Shown here: positions 35,324-44,699 of the stretch, piece by piece
Layout: every line of letters starts with the position of its first letter
Numbering within the stretch: the first letter of the stretch is position 1
Assembly: GCF_013114545.1 (NCBI RefSeq)
Contig: NZ_VTXI01000010.1
Span: 1 to 64,000 of the forward strand
DNA length: 64,000 bases
DNA from: Vibrio sp. RE86
Lineage (GTDB): Bacteria > Pseudomonadota > Gammaproteobacteria > Enterobacterales > Vibrionaceae
Reading direction: 5' to 3'
Made by a program: the position numbers and the translations under genes
Notes under the pieces: generated by a model
The model's input: the letters and a program-made list of their open reading frames with translations, nothing else
Told to the model about the DNA's origin: nothing
The model's database searches: none

Positions 35324-36190
35324 TTATAGGCTTATTTCTAGCTGTTCGATGAACCATTTGGCAGCAATGCTTAATGGGTAGTGAGGAGCGTGAAGTAAAG
35401 AGACAGCAACGGTGATATTTGGCTCAAGTGAAAGAGTCTGGACTCGATTGCGATATTGGCTGGCTGTCCAAGGATCGACAATGGCGTAGCCCGCATCTTG
35501 CGCGACAAGCTCAGCTGCCGCGCTGTAGTTACGTACCGTGACTCGAGGGTTGTATTCTGGCGCTAAAGCGTGAATCGCTTGAAGAAGTTGAATGCCTAAA
35601 GGATCTCTCGTATCTAATGATATCAATGTCTTATCATCGTTGAGCAATTGTTCTAAGCTGAGTGATTCAGGGTGTACGCTCTCTTTGGGCGCAAGTACCT
35701 TCATTTCTGACTTCAGTAGTTCTTTGTGGACTAAAGGAGCTGGGGCGTCATCACCAAAGCAGATGGCGAGATCGAGCTCGTTTTTAATTAAAGCGTCGCA
35801 AAGTTCATTTTGGTTGGCGGTAGAGACTTCAATCGTATAATTGCCCTGCTTGCATATTTGAGCAATGACTGGTGCCAAGATTGTCGACGCCAAAATCGGT
35901 GTTGTCCCGATGGTCAGGTGTTTTTTACCCGCTTTAATTTTATTGGTCAGATTACGGAACTGCCCGAGCTGTTGGTAAACCTTTTCGGCTTCGGGTAGGA
36001 GTAAATGCGCCTCTTGGGTTGGCACAAGGCGGCCTTTGATTCGCTCAAAAAGAGAAAAGCCCAATTGTTGTTCGGTATGGGCAAGGATTCGGGTAACGTT
36101 GGGCTGAGAGACGTGAAGCTGCTTGGCGGCCCCAGAAACCGTACCTGATTTCATGGTGGCGTAGAACACTTCTAACTGTCTTAAATTCAT
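35324..36190 (-). CDS. dgcR: LysR-type regulator, DgcR-like
   Basis: A LysR protein of about 288 residues. The winged helix is MNLRQLEVFYATMKSGTVSG, AAKQLHVSQPNVTRILAHTE, then the substrate domain with LTIGTTPILASTILAP. The frame extends 12 codons upstream but the ATG at 36190 gives the family-standard start and has GGGATCGAG upstream. It is co-directional and 94 bases upstream of dgcN, so it may be an activator of dgcN-dgcA and possibly part of the same transcript. The DgcR name comes from context. Confidence 0.8.
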   Translation of the reverse strand: MNLRQLEVFYATMKSGTVSGAAKQLHVSQPNVTRILAHTEQQLGFSLFERIKGRLVPTQEAHLLLPEAEKVYQQLGQFRNLTNKIKAGKKHLTIGTTPILASTILAPVIAQICKQGNYTIEVSTANQNELCDALIKNELDLAICFGDDAPAPLVHKELLKSEMKVLAPKESVHPESLSLEQLLNDDKTLISLDTRDPLGIQLLQAIHALAPEYNPRVTVRNYSAAAELVAQDAGYAIVDPWTASQYRNRVQTLSLEPNITVAVSLLHAPHYPLSIAAKWFIEQLEISL

Positions 36191-36357
36191 TCTCGATCCC
36201 AATCGTCCTTTTGTGTTGCTTTGCACTTTAAATCAAATTGGTGAATTACAAAAGAAAACTCAAATCGAGGTTGACCCATCTATCGGTCTAGGCTTTACTA
36301 TCCGGCTCGCAAAATTTGGCTTGTTCAAGCCCAGTATCGTGAAAAGAGGTAAATCAC

Positions 36358-37710
36358 ATGTCTATCGGTTTCGATTATGGAACAGCAAATTGCTCAGTCG
36401 CTCAACTTGTAAATGGACAAGTACAACAAATACCTCTGGTCGGTGATGACTATTACATTGCCTCGACGCTATGTGCACCCACTTCAGAAGTGGTTTCGGA
36501 ATACCTGTTCCGCGTCCTCAACATTAAGCCACATGACAGTGTTGGTGAAGGCGTATTAAGGCGTGCTATTAAATTGAATGATGAAGAGGGGCTTGATGTC
36601 CGTAGCGACGATGTAAAGTTCGGTCGCGAGGCACTAGACCTCTATCTCGAAGACCCAAAAGATGTTTACTACGTTAAATCGCCAAAGTCCTTTTTAGGGG
36701 CGATGGGATTACGTGATATGCAGTTATCATTTTTTGAAGATCTCGTATGTGCCATGATGGCCAATATTCGCTTAAAGACAGAAGCGGCGCTGCAAAAAGA
36801 GGTCACTCAAACTGTGATCGGCAGACCCGTAAACTTTTTAGGTCGCGGGGGTGAAGAGTCGAATATTCAGGCTGAAGGTATTTTACGTCGTGCGGCGAAC
36901 CGCGCTGGATTCAAAGATGTCGAGTTTCAGTTTGAACCTGTGGCAGCAGGACTTGAGTACGAAGCTTCATTAACTGAAGACAAAAATGTGCTGGTGGTTG
37001 ATATTGGCGGTGGTACTACGGACTGTTCATTCCTGCGCATGGGCCCAAGCTGGGCGGGGAAACAAGACCGCCGAGACTCCCTTTTGGCACACTCAGGCCA
37101 AATGGTGGGTGGTAACGACCTAGATATTTTCACCGCTTTCAAACGTTTTATGTCTGAGTTTGGTATGGGCACTCAAACCTTAGCTGGCTTAGAAATTCCA
37201 ACGACTCAATTTTGGAACCCAATTGCGATTAACGACGTTCAGGCTCAACGTAAATTCTATGCTCACGACAACCTTAAAACGTTAAAAGGGATGGTGAAAG
37301 ACGCCAAGCAGCCAGAAAAGCTGCGTCGTTTAGTTGAACTTCATCAAGGAACGATGGGCTACGCTGTAATTCGCGAAGCAGAGCAGACAAAAATCGCTCT
37401 AGGTGAACAAGATAGCTATCAAGCACTTATTCATCTTGAAAACGAGGCGGTTTCAATTCCTGTGTTGAAAAATCAAATGGAAGAGGCGATCGCGATTCCA
37501 ACCGCAAAAATTCAAGCTTTAGTGGAAGAAGCGATCAAACAGAGTGGAATTAAACCTGACGTTGTCTACATGACAGGTGGTTCGGCTCGTTCTCCTATCT
37601 TAACCAATGCTGTAAAAGCGCTATTGCCTGATACCCAAATCGTCAGTGGTAACTACTTTGGTTCGGTTACCGCAGGGTTAGCTCGTTGGTCGAATTTGAT
37701 TTACGCCTAG
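36358..37710 (+). CDS. yegD: Hsp70-family chaperone-like protein YegD
   Basis: An actin-fold ATPase of 450 residues, the length of E. coli YegD, without the Hsp70 substrate-binding domain. Nucleotide-binding motifs are IGFDYGTANCSVAQ (phosphate 1), VLVVDIGGGTTDCSF (phosphate 2) and VVYMTGGSARSPIL (adenosine). Its client and role are unknown. It diverges from dgcR and is a single gene with a strong terminator. Confidence 0.92.
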   Translation: MSIGFDYGTANCSVAQLVNGQVQQIPLVGDDYYIASTLCAPTSEVVSEYLFRVLNIKPHDSVGEGVLRRAIKLNDEEGLDVRSDDVKFGREALDLYLEDPKDVYYVKSPKSFLGAMGLRDMQLSFFEDLVCAMMANIRLKTEAALQKEVTQTVIGRPVNFLGRGGEESNIQAEGILRRAANRAGFKDVEFQFEPVAAGLEYEASLTEDKNVLVVDIGGGTTDCSFLRMGPSWAGKQDRRDSLLAHSGQMVGGNDLDIFTAFKRFMSEFGMGTQTLAGLEIPTTQFWNPIAINDVQAQRKFYAHDNLKTLKGMVKDAKQPEKLRRLVELHQGTMGYAVIREAEQTKIALGEQDSYQALIHLENEAVSIPVLKNQMEEAIAIPTAKIQALVEEAIKQSGIKPDVVYMTGGSARSPILTNAVKALLPDTQIVSGNYFGSVTAGLARWSNLIYA

Positions 37711-37753
37711 GCGAGATCTCACTACAAACCCTTTAATAGCTTAAAGCATCATC

Positions 37754-37785
37754 AAAACGCCTCCTTGATTCTAGGAGGCGTTTTT
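37754..37785 (+). terminator. terminator of yegD
   Basis: AAAACGCCTCCT (37754-37765) and AGGAGGCGTTTT (37773-37784) are perfect 12-base arms with a seven-base loop; the last arm runs into a T tract. Confidence 0.92.
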
Positions 37786-37928
37786 GTATCTGTTAAATAC
37801 TCCCTCTAAACAGCGAAATCTACACCGTCACTGGATCTTTGCCATATTGCGGCCACAATTATTTATAAAATACACAGTAAGATTTCGAATAGTTTGAATC
37901 GGTCAGCGACACGATAAAGGATTGGGTG

Positions 37929-39839
37929 ATGCGAAACTTAGGATTTAGAAAACTGCTACTTATCTCAATCATTGGTTTAGTGGTTTTGTCAGTCTCTACG
38001 TCTAGTTATGTAGCGTATGTGAAGAAAAAAGACGCTTTGGTTGAATTGATAACCAAGGCGAATCAAGACTATGTAAAAAGTGAAGCTGAGCAGATTGCAA
38101 GTCAGTTAAATGAGAAGGTTCAGGGACTCGATAAGCTTGGTAGCCACTATGACAACAAGGCGATTACTGGGTCTGCGGATGACTTTATTGAACTCACGCA
38201 TTTGTTTGCTAAGGCGATGAACCTCAATAGCTCAGTCGTGGCATTTACAAATGGTGATGCTTATTGGAATCAGACCGCGAAAACTTGGCCAAATCACAAG
38301 TTCGATGGTGATGTAACCACGCGAGGTTGGTATCAACTGGGGCGACGAAGCGCGACAGCAACCATCTCTGAGCCTTATCTGGGGAGTGAAGGGGATGTCT
38401 ATTGGGTCTCGATTGTGCGCAAGACAATGAGCGGTATGATCTCAGCAGATATGCAGTTAGGTTTTCTCAATGAAATAGCCAAAAATGCCAATGAGATACC
38501 TGGGGCGGTCGCAATTATTCTTAACCACGACAAAACGGTCTTGGCGTCATCCATGGGAGATGTAAAAGCAGGAGTCAAGGCAGACAGCATCGACTGGTTG
38601 AATAAGGTAGCGCAGAGCTCTCTTGGACAAGAAGATGTCGTGTTTGACGGGTTTTTGGGGGACAAAGAAAAACTGTTCTTCTCTCATCAAATTAAAGTGG
38701 CAGACAAGAGTTGGTATTTCGTTGTCGGTTTAGAGAAAGCTGTCGCTTTTGCGGCTCTTTCATCGGCAAGAAACGCGGCTATTACGACGGCGATTCTAGC
38801 AACAGTGGTGAGTATTATTGTTGCTTTGATCATTATGAACATCCTTTACCGACCAATTTTAGTGCTGAAAGAGACCATCTCAGGTTTGAGCCAAGGCAAC
38901 GGTGATTTAACTCAGCGAATTGAAGTGAAAACAAACGATGATTTAGGCCAAATATCAGAAGGGGTAAATGCGTTCATTGCCAATCTCCAAGCCATGATGT
39001 TGGAGATTCGAGCTGTTACTGATCATCTCAATGAGAACGTTGATCGAATGAAAGATCAAAGTCAGCGCAACAGTGTGATTCTTCAAAGCCATGTGCAAGA
39101 GACTGAGCAAGTCGTCACAGCCATAGAAGAGATGAACTCTACCGCTGAATCGATGGCGACCGATGCTGCCAATACAGCTCAGTTGACGCATAAAGCGAAT
39201 GAGGCCAGCTCAGGGTCAAAACAGACAGTGACGCAAGCACAAAACAACGTTCAAGATTTGGTTGAAGACGTCAGTCGCGCCTCAGACAGCGTGAACAGCA
39301 TGGCATCAGAAACCGATGGGATTAATACGATTCTTGGCGTGATTGGGGACATTGCCGAACAGACTAACTTACTTGCTTTGAATGCAGCGATTGAGGCGGC
39401 ACGAGCGGGTGATCAAGGCCGTGGTTTTGCGGTTGTAGCTGACGAAGTGCGTAACCTTGCGAGTCGCACGAAAGACAGTACCGAAGAGATTGAAGCTGCA
39501 TTGGCGAGTCTACTTAAAGGTAGCCAGTCAGTTGTTGATTCAATGGACTCAACCAAGCAGAAATGTGCACAAACGGCAGAAGGCACTGGCGAGGTTTCCG
39601 AGAGTTTGGATGTGATGACGCAATTTGTTACTGATATCAATGATCTTAGTACTCAAATCGCGACTGCTGCAGAAGAGCAAAGTAGTGTGACCCAAGAGCT
39701 GAGCCGCAATATGACTGCAATTAACGACATCGTAGGTGAGCTTGACAGTAACGGTCAAACCGCGCTTGAAGAGGCGCAGAATATTTCCGATATGAACGAA
39801 AAACTGACGTCTATTGTAGGGCGCTTTAAGTTGTCATAA
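37929..39839 (+). CDS. methyl-accepting chemotaxis protein with a dCache sensor
   Basis: A chemoreceptor of about 636 residues. Order: N-terminal membrane helix (about 9-30), periplasmic dCache-type sensor (about 35-275, with [19 protein letters not shown] and [19 protein letters not shown]), second helix (about 284-306), HAMP with [15 protein letters not shown], and the signalling domain with the hairpin tip [37 protein letters not shown] follows. There is no C-terminal CheR-tethering pentapeptide. Its GTG neighbour at 37926 is less likely than the ATG at 37929, which AAGGA precedes. The ligand is probably an amino or organic acid, by family. Confidence 0.93.
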   Translation: MRNLGFRKLLLISIIGLVVLSVSTSSYVAYVKKKDALVELITKANQDYVKSEAEQIASQLNEKVQGLDKLGSHYDNKAITGSADDFIELTHLFAKAMNLNSSVVAFTNGDAYWNQTAKTWPNHKFDGDVTTRGWYQLGRRSATATISEPYLGSEGDVYWVSIVRKTMSGMISADMQLGFLNEIAKNANEIPGAVAIILNHDKTVLASSMGDVKAGVKADSIDWLNKVAQSSLGQEDVVFDGFLGDKEKLFFSHQIKVADKSWYFVVGLEKAVAFAALSSARNAAITTAILATVVSIIVALIIMNILYRPILVLKETISGLSQGNGDLTQRIEVKTNDDLGQISEGVNAFIANLQAMMLEIRAVTDHLNENVDRMKDQSQRNSVILQSHVQETEQVVTAIEEMNSTAESMATDAANTAQLTHKANEASSGSKQTVTQAQNNVQDLVEDVSRASDSVNSMASETDGINTILGVIGDIAEQTNLLALNAAIEAARAGDQGRGFAVVADEVRNLASRTKDSTEEIEAALASLLKGSQSVVDSMDSTKQKCAQTAEGTGEVSESLDVMTQFVTDINDLSTQIATAAEEQSSVTQELSRNMTAINDIVGELDSNGQTALEEAQNISDMNEKLTSIVGRFKLS

Positions 39840-39967
39840 GAGAGGTTAAACCCAAACCCTACTATAGAGCCGCGACTTTCTACGTGACAATGTCACCTCG
39901 CTCTGTGAAGTGTGAGCTATTTTTAAGCTTTTAGTTCACACTCTTCCATTCTTAATGTTACTTTAAA

Positions 39968-39984
39968 CCTCAAGTTAACTTTAG
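39968..39984 (+). promoter_or_regulatory. SoxR box upstream of soxR
   Basis: CCTCAAGTTAACTTTAG matches the known SoxR operator CCTCAAGTTAACTTGAGG over the left half and the centre, with a degenerate right half. It is 36 bases before the soxR ATG and probably mediates autoregulation. Confidence 0.65.
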
Positions 39985-40019
39985 CTATTGTCAAAATTAG
40001 GTGCGTTTCGGAGATCAAT

Positions 40020-40484
40020 ATGGAAATGAGTGTTGGAGAGGTGGCGAAAAGGGCAGGGATAAAAGTATCCGCTTTACACTTTTATGAGCAGAAAGGGTTA
40101 ATTCACAGCTGGCGAAATCAGGGCAACCAGCGCCGTTATGAACGCGGTGTGCTCAGACGAATCGCTGTTATCAAGGCGGCTCAAGAGGTTGGGCTTACGT
40201 TAGATGAGATTGTCCAGTCGCTAGCTCATCTACCAAAACATCAGGCGCCAAGTCGTAAAGAGTGGGAAGTCATGGCATCAGGTTGGAAAGCGATGTTGGA
40301 ACATCGAATTCAGCAGATGAAAGCACTGCAAGAGGACCTTGGAGGATGTATCGGCTGTGGTTGCCTCTCAATGGAGTCATGCGCTATCTATAACCCTCAA
40401 GACATCCGCGCTGAAACATTCAAAGGCAAAACACTCCTTTCGCACCCTGAAGAGTGGTTACAACGACAGAGCGAAACTGAGTAG
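40020..40484 (+). CDS. soxR: redox-sensitive transcriptional activator SoxR
   Basis: A MerR-family dimer of 154 residues. The winged helix starts MSVGEVAKRAGIKVSALHFY and the dimer helix is long. The [2Fe-2S] ligands are CIGCGCLSMESC, the exact CX2CXCX5C spacing of SoxR. It activates promoters with an over-long 19-base spacer when its cluster is oxidised by redox-cycling compounds. No soxS is nearby, as expected outside enterics. Its stop overlaps the convergent AEC gene by 27 bases. A target promoter lies at 50812 in this window. Confidence 0.95.
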   Translation: MEMSVGEVAKRAGIKVSALHFYEQKGLIHSWRNQGNQRRYERGVLRRIAVIKAAQEVGLTLDEIVQSLAHLPKHQAPSRKEWEVMASGWKAMLEHRIQQMKALQEDLGGCIGCGCLSMESCAIYNPQDIRAETFKGKTLLSHPEEWLQRQSETE

Positions 40485-41333
40485 TAAAGGTAGCGACAGG
40501 ATACTGAAAAAGTTTCCAAACAATACCATCGAGGCGACTCTGCTTGGCTCGACTTGGAAACGTTCGGCGAACAGATAATTCATTACCGCTGGTGGTAGCA
40601 TGGTGAACAGTACCATCATTTGCAGTTGCAAGGTTGGCAGTGGTATTAACCAGTAAATAACGGCGAAGGCGATGGCACCTGTGAATAGCGACTGAACAGA
40701 GCAAAGAATTCCGATTTTTAGACCACTTGACCGAAGGTTGCACATTTGGGCTCCTAACGAGAGCAGCATAACAGGTACGGCGGCTTGACCTAATAGAGCC
40801 GTGGCTTCATACAGTGGCGACCAAACTCCCACACCTGATAGATTAAGTATTAATGCGCAGCTTGCGGCGAGAAATATCGGCATCTTAATAATCTGTTTTA
40901 GAGGGTTGCCTTCGCTCAGTAGGGTTAAGCCAATACTGATATGTAAACAGGTTGAAACCACAAACAGAAGCACTGCAGGCGCTAAAGCTGTGTCGCCAAA
41001 GGTGTAGGTAAAGAGGGGTATGGCTAAATTACCGCTATTGCGGAACATGTGAACGGGTGCCCAAGCCTTGTAGTTGAGCTTTGAGAGTCTACATATCGGC
41101 CACATAAGTAGCCCAGGCAGTAAGACGGCGACTAAAGATGCGCTTAGTAGGGGAACTTGGTCGATATCCAATGGCATAGAGACCAGCGAAGAAAAGACCA
41201 AAGCCGGGATAAACGCATTCATGTTGATATGATTGATCGGCTGAAAATCAGGTTTTATCCAGCGCCCTACGGCAAAGCCCACCAAAGCAAGGGCAAATAC
41301 AGGAAATAGAATCCCTACAACTTGTTGAATCAT
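40458..41333 (-). CDS. AEC family (auxin efflux carrier-like) transporter
   Basis: A ten-helix membrane carrier of about 291 residues in two five-helix halves, with MRNSGNLAIPLF-like sequence (here MFRNSGNLAIPLFTYTFGD) characteristic of the family. Members export organic acids or unknown small molecules. The ATG at 41333 has AAGG five bases upstream and is preferred over the longer frame to 41375. Its last 27 bases overlap the convergent soxR 3' end. Confidence 0.85.
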   Translation of the reverse strand: MIQQVVGILFPVFALALVGFAVGRWIKPDFQPINHINMNAFIPALVFSSLVSMPLDIDQVPLLSASLVAVLLPGLLMWPICRLSKLNYKAWAPVHMFRNSGNLAIPLFTYTFGDTALAPAVLLFVVSTCLHISIGLTLLSEGNPLKQIIKMPIFLAASCALILNLSGVGVWSPLYEATALLGQAAVPVMLLSLGAQMCNLRSSGLKIGILCSVQSLFTGAIAFAVIYWLIPLPTLQLQMMVLFTMLPPAVMNYLFAERFQVEPSRVASMVLFGNFFSILSLPLLLSFALSL

Positions 41334-41483
41334 AACTACCTTGTCAAAATGCTCTTTCCCATCCCAACTACCCAACTTAGCCGAATCTTTAAAGATTAAA
41401 TAGCGTTACCCTGAGTTGTAGTGAGATATCTGACATTGTTCACGCCCACCCTGTATGAGCGTGAACGTAGGTAAGTAAGAGAA

Positions 41484-41960
41484 TTACTGACGATATTTAC
41501 CCAGTAGGTCGATAGGAATGTGGCAGTAATCGTTGGGGAAGCGAGTCAAACGGTCTTGATGTTCATCATCACTGCGAACGTAGTTGGACAACGGCTTTAT
41601 CTCTACCGCAATTTTGTGTTTGTCTGAGCGATTATCGATAAAGGCTTGAGCCTGCTCTAGATGCGATGAATCTTGGCTGTAAACGCCAGTGCGGTATTTC
41701 AGACCGACGTCTTCCCCTTGTTGATTTACACTGTATGGATCAATGATTTCAAAAAGATAGCCCATTAGCGTTTCGACACTGACGACATTGGGATCGAATT
41801 GGGTTTTGACACACTCAGCATAGCCATCATAATCGCTTTGAGTGGTGTCAGTGGTTCCGTTGGCTCTTCCCGCTTCGGTTGATTTTACCCCCGGAAGATG
41901 TTTCATAAATTCTTGAACACCCCATAGGCATCCGCCAGCAAAATAGATCTCTTCTAACAC
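41484..41960 (-). CDS. msrA: peptide-methionine (S)-S-oxide reductase MsrA
   Basis: A 158-residue reductase that repairs oxidised methionine. The active site is FAGGCLWGVQEFM; the usual GCFWG has leucine in place of phenylalanine, while the catalytic cysteine is kept. GYAECVKTQFDP and FEIIDPYSVNQQGEDVGLKYR are family sequences. A recycling cysteine is not in the usual C-terminal position, so it may use a thioredoxin-independent or single-cysteine mechanism. It appears to be a short-type paralogue. It is solo, upstream of no operon partner. Confidence 0.9.
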   Translation of the reverse strand: MLEEIYFAGGCLWGVQEFMKHLPGVKSTEAGRANGTTDTTQSDYDGYAECVKTQFDPNVVSVETLMGYLFEIIDPYSVNQQGEDVGLKYRTGVYSQDSSHLEQAQAFIDNRSDKHKIAVEIKPLSNYVRSDDEHQDRLTRFPNDYCHIPIDLLGKYRQ

Positions 41961-42054
41961 TTCATTGTTCCACTACTGATAGAGTCAGCGTATTAGAGCA
42001 GACTTTGCCGTGCAGAAATAGGCTCCTCTGCTCTTACCAGACAGCGTCGTTTGT

Positions 42055-42165
42055 CTAACCGGGCATGATAATAAAGCGCAGACCATAGGAGAACAGGGCG
42101 AGTATACCGACACTGATCGCCCAGATACTGACAAACCAAACGATCTTCGATGCAGTGCGCTTCAT
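42055..42165 (-). CDS. DUF2474 microprotein of the CioAB oxidase
   Basis: A protein of 36 residues, MKRTASKIVWFVSIWAIS followed by one continuous membrane helix. It fits DUF2474, the single-helix protein that follows cioB in many operons and is comparable in role to CydX. Its ATG overlaps the cioB stop codon (TGATG), showing translational coupling. It probably stabilises the oxidase in the inner membrane. Confidence 0.8.
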   Translation of the reverse strand: MKRTASKIVWFVSIWAISVGILALFSYGLRFIIMPG

Positions 42166-43163
42166 CAGTGATACCCCTCGCCATGATTAAGTTTGCCTCG
42201 GAATACCCAGTATGAGTAAGCACTGTAAGCGATGATTAAAGGGAGTAGGATCACCGCACCTGCAAGTAAAAAGCTCAAGCTTGAGTCAGGTCCTGCTGTT
42301 TCTGAATAAGTCAGGGCGAAAGGGACAAGGTAAGGGAAGGTGCTGACACCAAACCCAATCGCAGAAATCACAAACAGCCCAATACCACAAAGGTAAGCTC
42401 TGAGCGCCTTATGCGAGAGCAGTGATTCAAACAGCTGCCAAATGCACAGTGCGGCGACGCATGGAATACCCAAGAATAATAATGCGTTAGGCAGACTGAA
42501 CCAGCGAGCGAAGACAAGCGGGTTGCTCAGTGGTAGCCATAGACTGACGACAATGATGCAAAAGACGAGAGCGAGCCCCCACCGTTTGGCGATCGTGTAG
42601 TAGCGCCCGATAAGGTCATTGGGCAATTTCATTATCAGCCAACAGGCCCCGAGTAGGCTGTAAGCGCACATCAAAGCGAACGCACAGAACAAGCTAAATG
42701 GACTGAGCCAGTCGAACCATCCTCCCGTGTAAGAACGCCCTTCCACGCTGATTCCTTGGAGTAACGCGCCGAGCATGATCCCTTGCATCAGTGTTGCCAT
42801 TAAAGAACCGAGGAAGAATGCGCCATCCCACAAGAATTGACCGCGCTTGGTTCTAAATCGATATTCAAAAGAGACACCGCGTAGAATTAACCCTAATAAC
42901 ATAATGATCAAAGGGGCATACAACGCTGGCATAACAACGGCATAAGCGAGCGGAAAGACAGCAAAAAGGCCTCCGCCCCCAAGTACAAGCCAAGTTTCGT
43001 TCCCATCCCACACGGGGGCGATGCTATTCATCATGAGATCTCTTTCAGATTCACTGTGTGCGCTCGGAAAAAGAATGCCAATGCCAAGGTCAAAGCCATC
43101 CAAAATCACATAGATGAGTACCGCGAGTCCGATGAGTCCATACCAGATAAGTGCGTAGTCCAT
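42165..43163 (-). CDS. cioB: cyanide-insensitive (bd-type) quinol oxidase subunit II
   Basis: A membrane subunit of 332 residues with about eight helices. It starts with YALIWYGLIGLAVLIYVILDGFDLGIG, the family N terminus, and has NSIAPVWDGNETWLV and RGVSFEYRFR, which match CydB/CioB. It pairs with subunit I to hold the quinol oxidase that reduces oxygen to water. It is 12 bases after cioA and overlaps a DUF2474 gene. Confidence 0.92.
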   Translation of the reverse strand: MDYALIWYGLIGLAVLIYVILDGFDLGIGILFPSAHSESERDLMMNSIAPVWDGNETWLVLGGGGLFAVFPLAYAVVMPALYAPLIIMLLGLILRGVSFEYRFRTKRGQFLWDGAFFLGSLMATLMQGIMLGALLQGISVEGRSYTGGWFDWLSPFSLFCAFALMCAYSLLGACWLIMKLPNDLIGRYYTIAKRWGLALVFCIIVVSLWLPLSNPLVFARWFSLPNALLFLGIPCVAALCIWQLFESLLSHKALRAYLCGIGLFVISAIGFGVSTFPYLVPFALTYSETAGPDSSLSFLLAGAVILLPLIIAYSAYSYWVFRGKLNHGEGYH

Positions 43164-43175
43164 AGTTTTGCTCCT

Positions 43176-44564
43176 TTAAGGTAAATGGTTCGAATGCGAT
43201 GCTGGATGAGTCTCACTACCATCAGGAAGACGGCTCTCTAACGCTTGCTCGTATTTAGTTGGCGATTTGCGCATCAGTCTCAGTAGATAGAAAAAACCTG
43301 CTCCAAAGACGACAAAATACACAACAATAAACGCGGTTAAGGAGACGCTTACTGCTGCGGCATCAATAGGAGATGCGGAGTCAGCTGTCGTGAGCAGGCC
43401 ATAAACGGTATAGGGTTGGCGACCAACTTCTGTTGTTATCCAACCAGCAAGAACTGCAATAAAGCCAGCGGGTCCAAACAGGGTGCATGCTTTTAAGAAC
43501 CATGTGGTTGTGTACAGTGCGCGAGTCTTGCGTAACCACAGGCTGGTGAGCCCAAGAAGAAGCATGCCAAATCCGATGCCCACCATGATACGGAAGCTCC
43601 AAAACACGATGGCGACAGGAGGGTGTTTGTCTTCGTCGAACGCATCTAACCCTTTGACTTCGCCGTTCCAATCATGAGTTAAGATCAAGCTGCCCAGGTT
43701 AGGAATCTCAACAGCGTAGTCGACTTGCTTAGTCTCTTCGTTGGGTAACCCGAACAGAATCAGAGGCGCACCTTGGTGAGTCTCAAAATGCCCCTCCATC
43801 GCCGCCACTTTGGCAGGTTGATGTTCTAGTGTGTTTAGGCCATGCATATCACCCGCGACAATTTGTATTGGCGTGACGACGACGGCAAGCCACATCGCCA
43901 TCGAAAACATGGTTCGTGCGAGTGGGTTGTGCGGTGCTTTTACAAGATGGTAAGCCCCAACTGCTGCAACGACGAACGCGGTGGTCAGATAGGCTGCCAG
44001 CAGCATGTGTACAAGCCTGTAAGGGAACGAGGGATTAAAGACGACTTCAAACCAACTTTCGGGGACAAATTGACCTACCTCGTTGATGCTGTAGCCTGCC
44101 GGCGTTTGCATCCAACTGTTGACGGAGAGTATCCAAAACGCAGACAAAAAGGTGCCAAAAGCAACGATGCACGTCGATACAAAATGGAGTTTCTTACCGA
44201 CTCTATCCATACCAAACAGCATTACGCCAAGAAAGCCAGCTTCCAAAAAGAACGCGGTGAACACCTCGTACCCCATTAGCGGCCCGAGCACTGGCCCTGT
44301 TTTGTCTGCGAATACGCTCCAGTTAGTCCCAAACTGATAACTGAGCACAATGCCGCTGACCACGCCCATACCGAAGCTAATGGCAAATATCTTCAGCCAG
44401 TATTTGTAGAGTTGCAGATACTTCTCTTGGTTGGTTTTAAGCCATAAACCTTCAAGTACGGCCAAATAGCTGGCCAAACCAATCGTGAATGCTGGAAAAA
44501 TGATGTGGAACGAGACCGTAAAAGCAAACTGAAATCTTGCTAAGTCGACCGCTAGCGTGTCCAT
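43176..44564 (-). CDS. cioA: cyanide-insensitive (bd-type) quinol oxidase subunit I
   Basis: A 462-residue haem-bearing subunit. It has LARFQFAFTVSFHIIFPAFTIG at the N terminus (haem ligand histidine), the helix with SGIVLSYQFGTNWSVF and the quinol-binding region with a short Q loop, which separates CioA from the long-loop E. coli CydA. GRQPYTVYGLLTT is the family C-terminal signature. Such oxidases work at low oxygen and resist cyanide, nitric oxide and sulfide. It diverges from an orphan nqrB across 135 bases. Confidence 0.93.
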   Translation of the reverse strand: MDTLAVDLARFQFAFTVSFHIIFPAFTIGLASYLAVLEGLWLKTNQEKYLQLYKYWLKIFAISFGMGVVSGIVLSYQFGTNWSVFADKTGPVLGPLMGYEVFTAFFLEAGFLGVMLFGMDRVGKKLHFVSTCIVAFGTFLSAFWILSVNSWMQTPAGYSINEVGQFVPESWFEVVFNPSFPYRLVHMLLAAYLTTAFVVAAVGAYHLVKAPHNPLARTMFSMAMWLAVVVTPIQIVAGDMHGLNTLEHQPAKVAAMEGHFETHQGAPLILFGLPNEETKQVDYAVEIPNLGSLILTHDWNGEVKGLDAFDEDKHPPVAIVFWSFRIMVGIGFGMLLLGLTSLWLRKTRALYTTTWFLKACTLFGPAGFIAVLAGWITTEVGRQPYTVYGLLTTADSASPIDAAAVSVSLTAFIVVYFVVFGAGFFYLLRLMRKSPTKYEQALESRLPDGSETHPASHSNHLP

Positions 44565-44699
44565 AAGCTTCTCCTATAACGAAGACAAACTTATGTACGG
44601 AGTGTGAATCGAGATTGGTCACACTCGGTAAATAAAATCTGTCCATATCGCTGCGTTACCCCGTATCAATAAGGGAATAAAAGAAGTAGGAATTAGAGT

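Noticed and set aside
43842..44279. A 145-codon frame antisense to cioA
   Set aside because: It lies wholly within a well-conserved oxidase gene and has a random-looking, His/Arg/Lys-rich translation.
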